24,486 nucleotides of DNA from Kiloniellaceae bacterium (GCA_021776195.1 JAJFGK010000107.1:1-24486); one strand, 5' to 3'. Numbered from the stretch's first letter, positions 7,852 through 15,630 are shown. A program made the numbers and translations. The notes: a model not told the origin generated them from the sequence alone.

Positions 7852-9561
7852 ATGTTCAAACCTAGACTACTCATCCTGGCAACGGCCGCCGCGGCGCTTT
7901 TCGCGTCGGCTGCCCAGGCGGAACGGGGAACCGACGGCCAACTCAATATCCTTTACTGGCAGGCCCCCTCGATTCTCAATCCCTACCTGTCCGGCGGCAC
8001 CAAGGATATCGATGCCTCCTCTCTCATCGTCGAGCCCCTGGCGCACTACGACGAGGACGGCAACATCGTCCCGGCCCTGGTGACCGAGGTTCCGACCGTC
8101 GCCAACGGCGGCATCTCCGCGGACCTCACCTCCATCACCTGGAATCTGGCGCCCGGGATCGTCTGGTCCGATGGCTCGCCCTTCACCTCGGCCGACGTGG
8201 TTTTCTCGGCCGACTACTGCATGCATCCCGAAGGCGGCTGCAACGCCAGCCCCAACTTCACCGACGTGGTCTCGGTCGAGGCCCTCGACGAGCTGACGGT
8301 CAAGATCACCTTCGGCGTGCCCAAGCCCTATCCCTATGGTCCCTTCGTCGGCTCGACCTCGCCGGTGATCCAAAAGGCGCAGTTCGAGAACTGCATGGGC
8401 GCGAAGGCTCCGGAATGCACCGAGCAGAACTTCGGCACCATCGGGACCGGCCCTTTCAAGGTCACCGAGTTCAAGGCCAATGACGTCGTGCTCTACGAGG
8501 CCAACGACAAGTACCGCGACCCCGCCAAGCCGGCCTTCTCGACGGCCCTGATCAAGGGCGGCGGCGATGCCGTCTCGGCCGCCCGGGCGGTTTTGGAAAC
8601 CGGCGAGTTCGATTACGCCTGGAACCTTCAGGTCGAGCCGGAGATCCTCAACACCATGGCCGCCGCCGGCAAGGGCAAGGTGATCTCGGCCTTTGGCACC
8701 TCGGTCGAACGGCTGATGGTGCAGTTGACCAATCCCGACCCCGCCCTGGGCGACAAGCGCGCGGTCCATATGGGAGGCAAGAACAAGCACCCCTTCCTCT
8801 CCGACCCCGCGGTACGCCGCGCCCTGTCGCTGGCCATCGACCGCGAGATTCTGGTCGAAGCCGGTTACGGCGCCGCCGGTCAGGTGACCTGTAACGTCTT
8901 GCCGGCCCCGGCGATCTACGCCTCGACCGCCAACGACTGGTGCAAGACGCAAGACGTCGATGCCGCCAACAAGCTGCTCGACGACGCCGGGTGGGCACGC
9001 GGTTCGGATGGTGTGCGCGCCAAGGACGGCGTCAAGCTCTCGATCCTCTTCCAGACCTCGACCAACTCTGTGCGCCAGGGCACGCAAGCCCTGATCAAGC
9101 AGATGTGGCAGGCCATCGGGGTCGAGACGGAACTGCGCAACATCTCCGCCTCGGTCTTCTTCGGCGGCGATCAGTCCAGCCCGGACACCTTCCAGAAGTT
9201 CTTCTCCGACATCGAGATGTACACCAACAACTTCAACGGCACCGACCCGGAGAAGTACATGGCGAGTTGGACCTGCAAGGAAATGCCCTCGCCGGACAAT
9301 CAGTGGATCGGCTCCAACATGCCGCGCTACTGCGATCCGAAGTACGACGAGTTGGCAGCCAATCTGGCGGTTACCGCGTCGCTCGAGGAACGCGCCATCA
9401 TCGCCAAGCGGATGAACGACATGCTGATGGAAGCGGGCGCGATCATTCCGCTGATCCATCGCGGCGCCGTTGCCGCGCACGCCAACTCTTTGGGCGGCGT
9501 AAAGCAGAACGTCTGGGATGCGACACCCTGGAACATCCAGGACTGGCACCGCATCAAGTAG
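7852..9561 (+). CDS. Periplasmic peptide-binding protein of ABC transporter (SBP family 5)
   Basis: Extracytoplasmic solute receptor of 569 residues, the usual size for DppA/OppA-like proteins. A Sec signal peptide is clear: KPR, a hydrophobic core, then cleavage probably after AQA at residue 23. There is no lipobox cysteine, so the mature protein should be soluble in the periplasm. Family marks include LNPYLSGG near the start, the WSDGSPFTSADVVFS segment, GTGPFKVTEF in the middle and a C-terminal IPLIHRGAV. Mature-region cysteines are relatively numerous, for example CMHPEGGCN and CMGAKAPEC, and could form disulfides. GGGAG lies 9 nt before ATG 7852. The ligand (di- or oligopeptide, opine, other) cannot be told from sequence. 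Confidence 0.95.
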   Translation: MFKPRLLILATAAAALFASAAQAERGTDGQLNILYWQAPSILNPYLSGGTKDIDASSLIVEPLAHYDEDGNIVPALVTEVPTVANGGISADLTSITWNLAPGIVWSDGSPFTSADVVFSADYCMHPEGGCNASPNFTDVVSVEALDELTVKITFGVPKPYPYGPFVGSTSPVIQKAQFENCMGAKAPECTEQNFGTIGTGPFKVTEFKANDVVLYEANDKYRDPAKPAFSTALIKGGGDAVSAARAVLETGEFDYAWNLQVEPEILNTMAAAGKGKVISAFGTSVERLMVQLTNPDPALGDKRAVHMGGKNKHPFLSDPAVRRALSLAIDREILVEAGYGAAGQVTCNVLPAPAIYASTANDWCKTQDVDAANKLLDDAGWARGSDGVRAKDGVKLSILFQTSTNSVRQGTQALIKQMWQAIGVETELRNISASVFFGGDQSSPDTFQKFFSDIEMYTNNFNGTDPEKYMASWTCKEMPSPDNQWIGSNMPRYCDPKYDELAANLAVTASLEERAIIAKRMNDMLMEAGAIIPLIHRGAVAAHANSLGGVKQNVWDATPWNIQDWHRIK

Positions 9562-9577
9562 CGCGCGAAGCGATCGC

Positions 9578-9614
9578 GTGACGTCCGCGGGGGCAAGCCT
9601 CTCGCGGACGTCAC
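9578..9614 (+). other. Perfect 12-bp intercistronic stem-loop after the binding-protein gene
   Basis: GTGACGTCCGCG (9578-9589) and CGCGGACGTCAC (9603-9614) are exact reverse complements with a 13-nt loop. No T tract follows, so it is not a standard terminator. In this position, between binding-protein and permease genes, such stems commonly stabilise the upstream mRNA against 3' exonucleases or cause partial attenuation, raising receptor over permease level. That role is inferred. Confidence 0.8.
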
Positions 9615-9664
9615 CCTCGCGCCAGTTCAGGAACCGCCGCTTCGAGAGTCTGAGGGGACCGTGT

Positions 9665-10678
9665 ATGCTCGGATATACCGCCAGGCGACTGATGTTCGCG
9701 ATACCGACCCTCTTGGTCATCAGCTTCATCATCTTCGCGCTGCTCGATCTGGCCCCCAACGATCCGACCGGCGACCTGCCTCTCACCATCCCGCCGGAGA
9801 CGCGCGAGAAGATCCGCATGAGCCTGGGGCTCGGACAGCCGTTCCATATCCGCTATCTACGCTGGCTGGAACAATTCTTCGTCAACGAGCCGCTCAACAT
9901 TCTCGAACAGGTCTGGGGCCTGGAAATCGGTAACTCGGCCGATCGCCTGCGGGTTTCGTCCTGGTCGACCCGCAGCCCGGTGGTCGACCTGATCGTCCAG
10001 CGCCTGCCGCAGACCCTTTGGGTGGTCGGGCTTTCCTATCTGGTCGCCATCTGCATCGCCATTCCGATTGGCGTTATCTCCGCCTACAAGCAGTATTCGG
10101 TTTTCGATCAACTCGGGACCTTCATCTCGATGATCGGCTTTTCGGTGCCGACCTTTTTCACCGGCACCCTGATGATCGTCATCTTCAGCGCCCAGCTCGG
10201 CTGGCTGCCGTCGATCTACGACACGACCCACCAGGTGACCGATTTCGACTCTTTTCTCACCCAGCTCAAGCAGATCATCATGCCGGTGATGGTGCTGGCC
10301 TTCTTCAGCGCCGCCCAGCTCAGCCGCTTCATGCGCTCCTCCATGCTGGACAACCTGAACCTGGACTATGTCAGGACGGCGCGGGCCAAGGGCCTGGGCG
10401 AGCCGGTCGTCCTGCTGGTGCATGTCCTGCGCAACTCGCTGATCCCGGTCGTGACCGTGATCGCGCTCGGGCTGCCGCAGGTCTTTGCCGGCGCCATCAT
10501 CACCGAACAGATCTTTCGCGTGAACGGCATCGGGCAGCTCTTGATCATTGCCATCCAGGGCGCCGACATCCCCCTGGTCCAGACCCTGACCTTCATCTTC
10601 GCGGTCTTGATCGTTTCCTTCAATCTCATCGCCGACCTGGTCTACGGCATTCTGGATCCGAGGATTCGCTATGACTGA
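9665..10678 (+). CDS. Peptide ABC transporter permease, DppB/OppB type
   Basis: Inner-membrane permease of 337 residues. The N-terminus MLGYTARRLMFAIPTLLVISF is the classical DppB start with its first membrane helix. A periplasmic loop follows, then about five more membrane segments. The cytoplasmic coupling (EAA) loop reads YVRTARAKGLGEPVVLLVHV and contacts the ATPases. The C-terminus YGILDPRIRYD is also typical. ATG 9665 was preferred over longer in-frame readings because it starts exactly at the family N-terminus and follows a GAGGGG ribosome-binding site. The 3' end overlaps the next permease gene by 8 nt. Confidence 0.95.
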   Translation: MLGYTARRLMFAIPTLLVISFIIFALLDLAPNDPTGDLPLTIPPETREKIRMSLGLGQPFHIRYLRWLEQFFVNEPLNILEQVWGLEIGNSADRLRVSSWSTRSPVVDLIVQRLPQTLWVVGLSYLVAICIAIPIGVISAYKQYSVFDQLGTFISMIGFSVPTFFTGTLMIVIFSAQLGWLPSIYDTTHQVTDFDSFLTQLKQIIMPVMVLAFFSAAQLSRFMRSSMLDNLNLDYVRTARAKGLGEPVVLLVHVLRNSLIPVVTVIALGLPQVFAGAIITEQIFRVNGIGQLLIIAIQGADIPLVQTLTFIFAVLIVSFNLIADLVYGILDPRIRYD

Positions 10679-11681
10679 CCTCACACCCCAGGGGGCCGGC
10701 GCGACAGCCGGCGGGCCCGCCACCGTCGAGGCCAGCATTCCGGCGGGCATACCCGCCAGCCTCCTCGCCGACCAGGTGGAGGGCGCGCCCCGGTCGGTCG
10801 GTAAGCATCGCTCGCTTTGGGGCGACGTTTGGCGGCAGTTCTCCACCCACAAGGGCGCGGTGGTCGGCGTTTGCGTCTTTGCCTTCATTGTCCTGGCGGT
10901 GATTTTCGGACCGCACATCCACACGACCGACCCGCAGTTCCTCGATATCCGGGCCAAGAACCAGGGACCGACCTGGGAGCATCCCTTCGGAACCGACAAT
11001 CTGGGCCGCGACATGCTGGCCCAGGTCATGGCCGGGGGGCGCACCTCCCTGGCGGTCGGCGTGACCGCCATGGCCCTGTCGCTCAGCGTCGGCACCCTGA
11101 TCGGCGTCCTGGCCGGCTATTTCAGGCTGCTGGGCGGACCCTTGATGCGGCTGACCGATCTCTTCCTCGCCTTGCCGATCCTGCCGCTGCTGCTGGTCAT
11201 CATCATGCTCTTCCGCGACACCCTGCGCAGTGCATTTGGGCCCGAAGCCGGTATCTTCATGCTCATTGTCTTCGTTATCGGCATCACCAGTTGGATGCAG
11301 ACCGCGCGCATCGTGCGCGGCGAGGTGCTGGCCATCAAGGAGCGCGAATTCGTGCTCGCCGCCCATTCCATCGGCACCCGGCAGCGCCGGGTCATCACCC
11401 GGCACATCTTTCCCAATGTGCTGAGTCCCATCATGGTCTCGGCCACCCTGGGCGTGGCCGCCGCGATCATCACCGAGTCGGCCCTGAGTTTCCTGGGTCT
11501 GGGTTTCCCCTCGGACTTCCCGACCTGGGGTCGTCTCCTGTTCGACGGCGCGCCCTTCTTGAACATCACCCCCTCGCGGGTGCTCTGGCCGGGCCTGGCG
11601 ATCTCGCTGACCGTGCTCAGCGTCAACTACATGGGCGACGGCCTGCGCGACGCCCTCGATCCCCGGATTCGCGGGCGGTAA
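10671..11681 (+). CDS. Peptide ABC transporter permease, DppC/OppC type
   Basis: Second inner-membrane permease, 336 residues. The first 50 or so residues form a Gly/Ala/Pro-rich cytoplasmic tail longer than in many homologues. They are followed by the DppC N-terminal motif SLWGDVWRQFSTHKGAVVG and a first membrane helix. HPFGTDNLGRDMLAQVM matches the conserved family segment. The coupling loop is EFVLAAHSIGTRQRRVITRH, and GDGLRDALDPRIRGR is the usual end. ATG 10671 overlaps the DppB stop by 8 nt. This is the last gene of the operon; the convergent hydrolase-like gene follows. Confidence 0.95.
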   Translation: MTDLTPQGAGATAGGPATVEASIPAGIPASLLADQVEGAPRSVGKHRSLWGDVWRQFSTHKGAVVGVCVFAFIVLAVIFGPHIHTTDPQFLDIRAKNQGPTWEHPFGTDNLGRDMLAQVMAGGRTSLAVGVTAMALSLSVGTLIGVLAGYFRLLGGPLMRLTDLFLALPILPLLLVIIMLFRDTLRSAFGPEAGIFMLIVFVIGITSWMQTARIVRGEVLAIKEREFVLAAHSIGTRQRRVITRHIFPNVLSPIMVSATLGVAAAIITESALSFLGLGFPSDFPTWGRLLFDGAPFLNITPSRVLWPGLAISLTVLSVNYMGDGLRDALDPRIRGR

Positions 11682-11703
11682 AGGCAAGCCATCGTTCGCC
11701 GGC

Positions 11704-11755
11704 CCGTCAGACCGCCCAGTCAGACCGCCCCGTCAAATCGCCCCGTCAAATCGCC
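11704..11755. repeat. Four tandem 13-bp repeats over the stop codon of the hydrolase-like gene
   Basis: Units at 11704-11716, 11717-11729, 11730-11742 and 11743-11755. The last two are identical (CCGTCAAATCGCC). The first two share CGTCAGACCGCC or AGTCAGACCGCC and differ from the others by a few bases. Read on the minus strand every unit contains TGA. Because 13 is not a multiple of 3, successive units place stops in successive frames. Confidence 0.85.
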
Positions 11756-12552
11756 TCGAGGAAGCCGCGCACCTCCCGGTTGACGCGGTTCGGAAACTCC
11801 CACAAGGGAAACCCGCCGCCCTCCTCGACCCTGACAGACCGGCCATTCGGCAGCAGGTCTTCCAGCGCCCTGGCGGCCTCGAGAAAATCGCTCAGGTCAT
11901 GTTCTCCGTTCATGATCAGCACCGGCAGGGCGAGCTCGCGCAAGTGCCCGTCCAAGGGCGGGATGGGGCGGCTGACCAGGCCGGCGTCCAGCCAAGGCTT
12001 TCCCGCGAAGTCATCGATCATCGCCCGATGCGCGGCGGCGCGGCACGCCTTGGGGCGTTCGCGCATCACGGCGAACCATTCGCCCTCGCGCCACCATTTC
12101 TCACGAGCGGCGGCGATCCCGTCGGTCGTCGCGGTCTCGGCGATCCCGGCCAGCGTCGCTGCGACCGCCGGCAAGGGCCGGCCGGGAAAGACCGGTCCCT
12201 CGAGGACCAGCGACCTAAAGGCTTCGGGCCGCCGGCAGGCCTGCAGCAGACCGGCGGCCGCGCCCAGATGGGTGCCCCAGAAATGGCACGCCTCGACTCC
12301 CGCTTCGCCCAGCGCACCGGCGATGCTCGCGGCGAATTCCTCTACCCCGTAAGGACCGGGAATCTCTGCGGAGAGGCCGTGACCCGGCAAATCGATCAGT
12401 ACCAATCTGAAGTCGTCCTTGAAGGCCTCGACCTGACGGCCGAACAGGCGCCGGTCCTGCGAGACCCCATGGACCAGCGCGAGCCATGGCGCCTCGGGAC
12501 CTGCCCCAATGATCGTCTCGTACCGTGCCGCGGGCGGCCGATTGTCGGGCAC
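11746..12552 (-). CDS. Alpha/beta-hydrolase-fold protein lacking the catalytic Ser and His
   Basis: The 268-residue reading has the fold's hallmarks: LALVHGVSQDRR (oxyanion strand), VLIDLPGHGLS, a nucleophile-elbow region, LPVLIMNGEHDL (acid, Asp 219) and a C-terminal VNREVRGFL helix. At the elbow the sequence is FWGTHLGAAAG, so His 95 stands where GxSxG places Ser. Near the end GGGFPLWEFP has Gly 247 where the catalytic His of GHFP is expected. It is therefore either a non-hydrolytic member of the fold or one with an unusual mechanism. I vaguely recall annotated hydrolases with a GxHTG elbow, so the His may be a subfamily trait. GTG 12552 was chosen for its AGGA at good spacing; a TTG at 12597 is the longer alternative. 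Confidence 0.88.
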   Translation of the reverse strand: MPDNRPPAARYETIIGAGPEAPWLALVHGVSQDRRLFGRQVEAFKDDFRLVLIDLPGHGLSAEIPGPYGVEEFAASIAGALGEAGVEACHFWGTHLGAAAGLLQACRRPEAFRSLVLEGPVFPGRPLPAVAATLAGIAETATTDGIAAAREKWWREGEWFAVMRERPKACRAAAHRAMIDDFAGKPWLDAGLVSRPIPPLDGHLRELALPVLIMNGEHDLSDFLEAARALEDLLPNGRSVRVEEGGGFPLWEFPNRVNREVRGFLEAI

Positions 12553-12726
12553 TGATCCATTCCTGTGCGATGAAATCGGCCGCAAGGTTACGTGCAACCG
12601 GGGAAGATAGCCACATCCGGAGCCGCTTCGCGGCGCGTCTCAAGGCGCGGCACGCTCCCTTGAGGAAAACGAGCCGTCGAACAGGCAAAATGGCAGGGCC
12701 CGCAGAGGTCCGCCACTCGCGCCGAA

Positions 12727-12740
12727 TTGATCCAGATCAA
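12727..12740 (+). promoter_or_regulatory. Perfect FNR/FixK-type box, with -10-like element 22 nt downstream
   Basis: TTGATCCAGATCAA is an exact match to the TTGAT-N4-ATCAA consensus. TAGCCT at 12763-12768 lies exactly 22 nt after the box, the geometry of an FNR class II promoter firing on the plus strand from about 12775. The 209-nt gap holding it lies between the hydrolase-like gene start (12552) and the GNAT-like gene stop (12762). On the minus strand no -10 at class II spacing was found. Confidence 0.7.
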
Positions 12741-12761
12741 AGCGCCGAACCGGCCGCCTTT

Positions 12762-13316
12762 CTAGCCTGCGGTGCCTGATGAGCCAACAGCGGCGGGCTG
12801 TTCCGGCCCGGGTCGCGGCCGGAGACTCTTGCCGTAACACCAGCGCGCCAGGCGATGACCGCGCTGCCGCGGTCGGGTCAGGGCGCGCTCGCAGGGCGAC
12901 CGTTTGGGGTCGGCGGAAAACCAAAGATTCACCGTGGCGCAGCCGGCCTCCCGGGCGCGCCCTTCGAGACCGAGGATCAGTAGATTCAGCACGGTACTCC
13001 AATCCTCCGGAAAACGCCCGAAGCAGAGTATCTCGTCCGCTTCGAGGCGACGTCCCACGGCCAGAGCAGCCTCGATCTTGTAGCGGGCCAATCCGAGGAT
13101 CGTCCCCTCCGGTTCTTCAACGACCAGCAGCCCGCGGTCGGCTGGCCCCGATTCGGCTTGCAAGGAGCGGGCGACCGCGGCTGGGGTCACACTCGACAGG
13201 GCAAAAGCTCTCCACTCCTCCAGGGTGACGCGCCGATGGTAGAGCTGGACCAAAGGGTAGGCTTGGTCCAGCTTCTCCCCATTCAACTCGGCAACACGAT
13301 AGGACGTCGTGCTCAT
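12762..13316 (-). CDS. GNAT-like protein (probable N-acetyltransferase fold), 184 residues
   Basis: The strand/helix pattern resembles GNAT acetyltransferases: an N-terminal SYRVAELNGEKLDQAYPLVQ segment, a central strand pair RGLLVVEEPEGTILGLARYKI, then LLILGLEGRAREAGCATVNLWF, where the GNAT acetyl-CoA helix and next strand would be. The usual R/QxxGxG/A pyrophosphate loop is not clear, so catalysis is uncertain. The last 25 or so residues are Pro/Gly-rich and probably disordered. ATG 13316 follows a GGGGGA ribosome-binding site. The gene diverges from the FNR-family gene across a gap with an FNR-type box, which suggests oxygen-responsive expression. Its substrate is unknown. Confidence 0.7.
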   Translation of the reverse strand: MSTTSYRVAELNGEKLDQAYPLVQLYHRRVTLEEWRAFALSSVTPAAVARSLQAESGPADRGLLVVEEPEGTILGLARYKIEAALAVGRRLEADEILCFGRFPEDWSTVLNLLILGLEGRAREAGCATVNLWFSADPKRSPCERALTRPRQRGHRLARWCYGKSLRPRPGPEQPAAVGSSGTAG

Positions 13317-13382
13317 CTTCGAATCCCCCAGGCAGCACCGCTACCCAGGCGACAAGATGCGCCCGCGCCGGTGCAGCCTGCA

Positions 13383-13396
13383 TTGAGGTATGTCAA
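13383..13396. promoter_or_regulatory. FNR-type box in the divergent GNAT/FNR-family gap
   Basis: TTGAGGTATGTCAA keeps the TTGA-N6-TCAA core of FNR-family sites; only the inner base of each half differs from consensus. It is centred about 61 nt before the FNR-family gene and 73 nt before the GNAT-like gene. On the minus strand CATCTT about 23 nt beyond the box could serve as a -10 for the GNAT-like gene. Autoregulation of the FNR-family gene is plausible. Confidence 0.6.
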
Positions 13397-13450
13397 TCCG
13401 GAGCCGGCCAGATCCGGTCCCCCGCGCGAGTCCCGGCCGGTGCCCTTGTC

Positions 13451-14146
13451 ATGACGATCGGCAATCCCTGTCAGGCCTGTCCGGTGCGCCGTCTCTCGCT
13501 TTGCGGCGCCCTGAGCGACAACGAGCTAAACCGGCTGGAGGAGATCGTCAGCGATATCGAGATTGCCCCGGGTCAGTCGCTGTTCGACGAAGGCGAGTCC
13601 GCCGACTATCGCTACAACGTCACCTCCGGCTGCCTGAAAATTTACAAGCTGCTGCCCGATGGCCGGCGCCAGATCATCGGGTTTCTCTTCTCCGGCGATT
13701 TCGTCGGCCTGGCTTTGTCCGACACCTATGCCTACAGCGCCGAATCGGTGGCCACGAGCCGGCTCTGCCGCTTTCCGCGTCGCAAGCTGGACCTGCTCAT
13801 CGACCGTCACCCGGCGATGGAGCGCCGCCTCCTGGGTCTGGCCAGCAACGAACTGGCGGTCGCCCAGGAGCAGATGCTGCTGCTCGGTCGCAAGACCGCC
13901 CGCGAACGGGTCGCATCGCTGTTGCTCGGCTTCTCCCGGCGGGCCGCGCAGCGCGGCGAGGCCGCCGACCCCATCGCCCTGCCCATGACCCGGGCCGATC
14001 TCGCCGACCACCTCGGGCTCACCACCGAAACCGTCAGCCGGGTCTTCACCCAATTCAAGACCAAGGGTTTGATCAGGCTGCGGGCCGGCGGCTGGGTCGA
14101 GGTGACCGACGGCACGGCCCTGGAGGCCCTTGCCGACGGCCTCTGA
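13451..14146 (+). CDS. FNR-family (Crp/Fnr) oxygen-sensing transcription regulator
   Basis: The 231 residues fold as an N-terminal cyclic-nucleotide-binding-like sensor, a long dimer helix and a C-terminal winged helix. Cysteines at 7, 10 and 18 plus Cys 106 match the four ligands of an oxygen-labile [4Fe-4S] cluster as in FNR/FnrN, so it should be active under low oxygen. This distinguishes it from FixK or DNR types that lack the N-terminal set. The recognition helix contains ETVSR (193-197), the FNR-type arrangement whose Glu, Ser and Arg read TTGAT half-sites, matching the boxes found nearby. Conserved family pieces include DGRRQIIGFLFSGDFVGL and MTRADLADHLGL. There is no strong ribosome-binding site before ATG 13451, so the start carries some doubt, though the CxxC position fits. 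Confidence 0.93.
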   Translation: MTIGNPCQACPVRRLSLCGALSDNELNRLEEIVSDIEIAPGQSLFDEGESADYRYNVTSGCLKIYKLLPDGRRQIIGFLFSGDFVGLALSDTYAYSAESVATSRLCRFPRRKLDLLIDRHPAMERRLLGLASNELAVAQEQMLLLGRKTARERVASLLLGFSRRAAQRGEAADPIALPMTRADLADHLGLTTETVSRVFTQFKTKGLIRLRAGGWVEVTDGTALEALADGL

Positions 14147-14163
14147 CTTTCAGGGTTAAGTCG

Positions 14164-15630
14164 CTACGGCACAGCCGGACCGAAGATCGCGGCGCGAAAG
14201 GCCTCGGCCAGCCTGGCGCAGTCGGGTCCCATGGCCCGCGGCGCGGCGCCGTGGTCGATCGCCGGGCAGTGCCGGCGGGTCAAGGCTTCGAGGGCGGCCA
14301 GCCCGGGCGGTGCGCTGCGTCCGGTCACCGTCAGGGCTTCCAGGGCATGAACCGCGAGAATCGCCAGGCCGCGCTCGAAGGCGCGGGCGGCACGGTCCTC
14401 CTTGGCCCAGGCGGCAAAGGCCGGCGCCACGATATCGTTCTGGTGCGAGCCCTCGGTCTCGATGCCCTCGAGCGTCGTGCGGCTGGCGGCTTCGCGGGCC
14501 TCGATCCACAGGCCGCCGGCGACGCCGCCCAGATAGCCCAGTCGCCCGGCGCCACCCGGGGCCGCACCGCCGCTATCGGGAAGCAGTCCCTTGGGCAGGC
14601 CGAACTGACTGCCATCCACCAGTTTGCCCACCAGACGTGCCGCGACCAGCGCGAGGTCGGCCCAGGTCGCCGCCAGACCGTCCATTGCCGGCGCCGTCCG
14701 GGCGTCGTGAAAGCCACCGGTGGAGAGGCAACGCCCATCTGGATGGTCTGCATCGGGCATCAGAAACACCGGGTTGTCGGTGACATGGGCCAAGGCGCCG
14801 GCCGCCGCTTCCGCCTCCTGCTGGACGCGCAGGGCCTGGCCCAGCAGGCGCGGCAGTACCCGCAGGCTGACCGAGCCCTGATAGGGTCGGCGCTGGGCCG
14901 CGCCGCCGGCGATCAATCCACTCAAACGGTCCAGGGCCTCCTGATCGGCCGCCCCGCCCCAGAGCGCGCCCAGTTCTGGATCGAAATGCTCCGGCGGCAC
15001 CAGGAAGGCCTCGGATGCCAGGGCGAAGACCTCGCAGGCCCGTGCCAGCCGCGGTCCCGCGGCCAGAGCGGCATCGGCCAGCAACGAGATGGCCGCCGGC
15101 GCACCGTTGACCAGGGCGCCGTCCTCCTTCACCTCCAGGGGCAGGTGCTGCTCGATCGGCGCGAAGAGACGATAGAGCGCCAACACCTCGCCGCTGCAGC
15201 CATGGCCGGCGCGGGCCACATCGGGCAGGGCGATCTCGCCATTGAGTTGGGCCGCGACGGCCTGGGCCAGCTCGGGCCGCACGGCGGCATGGCCGTCGAG
15301 AAAGTTGGCCAGGCGGGCCAGGGCGATACCGCGGCTGACCCGTCGCGGCAGGGGGTCGCCGAAGAGCGCCCCGCCGATGGCCATGCCGCGCCTGGCAAAG
15401 GCGCGCTGTTCTTCCGGGCCGAGGCGCTGCTTGGCGGCCTCGCCGTAACCGGTGGTGACGCCGTAGATGACAATCTCCGGGTCCTTCGCGATCAGCCGGA
15501 GAAAGGCCGCGCGGCAGGCGGTCATGCGCGCCAGGGCGGCCTCGCCAAGGCTCAGGGTTTCGCCCTCCCAGGCGACCCGCCGGAAACTCTCCAGGCCGAT
15601 GTCATGGCGACTGTCGAGGCGAACTGTCAT
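14164..15630 (-). CDS. Histidine/aromatic amino acid ammonia-lyase family protein with CSG in place of ASG
   Basis: The 488-residue protein belongs to the MIO-dependent lyase/aminomutase superfamily, which eliminates ammonia from His, Phe or Tyr or shifts their amino group. Family marks are YGVTTGYGE with the catalytic-loop Tyr 56, GALVNGAPA with Asn 175, PYQGSVSLRVLP (compare QDxYSLR), TDNPVF and EGSHQNDIV. The MIO-forming tripeptide, normally ASG in GSVGASGDLAPL, appears as GHGCSGEVLAL (Cys 145-Ser 146-Gly 147), with the following DL changed to EV. It is not next to other hut genes, so histidine degradation is not implied. ATG 15630 is preceded by GGAG at 8 nt; a GTG at 15687 would add 19 unlikely residues. 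The substrate is unresolved. Confidence 0.88.
   Translation of the reverse strand: MTVRLDSRHDIGLESFRRVAWEGETLSLGEAALARMTACRAAFLRLIAKDPEIVIYGVTTGYGEAAKQRLGPEEQRAFARRGMAIGGALFGDPLPRRVSRGIALARLANFLDGHAAVRPELAQAVAAQLNGEIALPDVARAGHGCSGEVLALYRLFAPIEQHLPLEVKEDGALVNGAPAAISLLADAALAAGPRLARACEVFALASEAFLVPPEHFDPELGALWGGAADQEALDRLSGLIAGGAAQRRPYQGSVSLRVLPRLLGQALRVQQEAEAAAGALAHVTDNPVFLMPDADHPDGRCLSTGGFHDARTAPAMDGLAATWADLALVAARLVGKLVDGSQFGLPKGLLPDSGGAAPGGAGRLGYLGGVAGGLWIEAREAASRTTLEGIETEGSHQNDIVAPAFAAWAKEDRAARAFERGLAILAVHALEALTVTGRSAPPGLAALEALTRRHCPAIDHGAAPRAMGPDCARLAEAFRAAIFGPAVP

Noticed and set aside
7867..9819. 650-codon minus-strand frame opposite the binding-protein gene
   Set aside because: It is an antisense shadow of high-GC coding DNA with no motifs; the plus-strand gene has a signal peptide and family signatures.
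12640..12667. Inverted repeat CTCAAGG / CCTTGAG between the hydrolase-like gene and the FNR box as a terminator
   Set aside because: The arms are 7 bp with a 12-nt spacer and there is no T tract on either strand; there is too little to call it a terminator or an operator.
12779..13228. 149-codon plus-strand frame just after the FNR box as the box's target gene
   Set aside because: The translated product is Arg/Pro/Ser-rich and protein-unlike, and antisense to the more credible GNAT-like gene. I kept only the idea of an antisense transcript.
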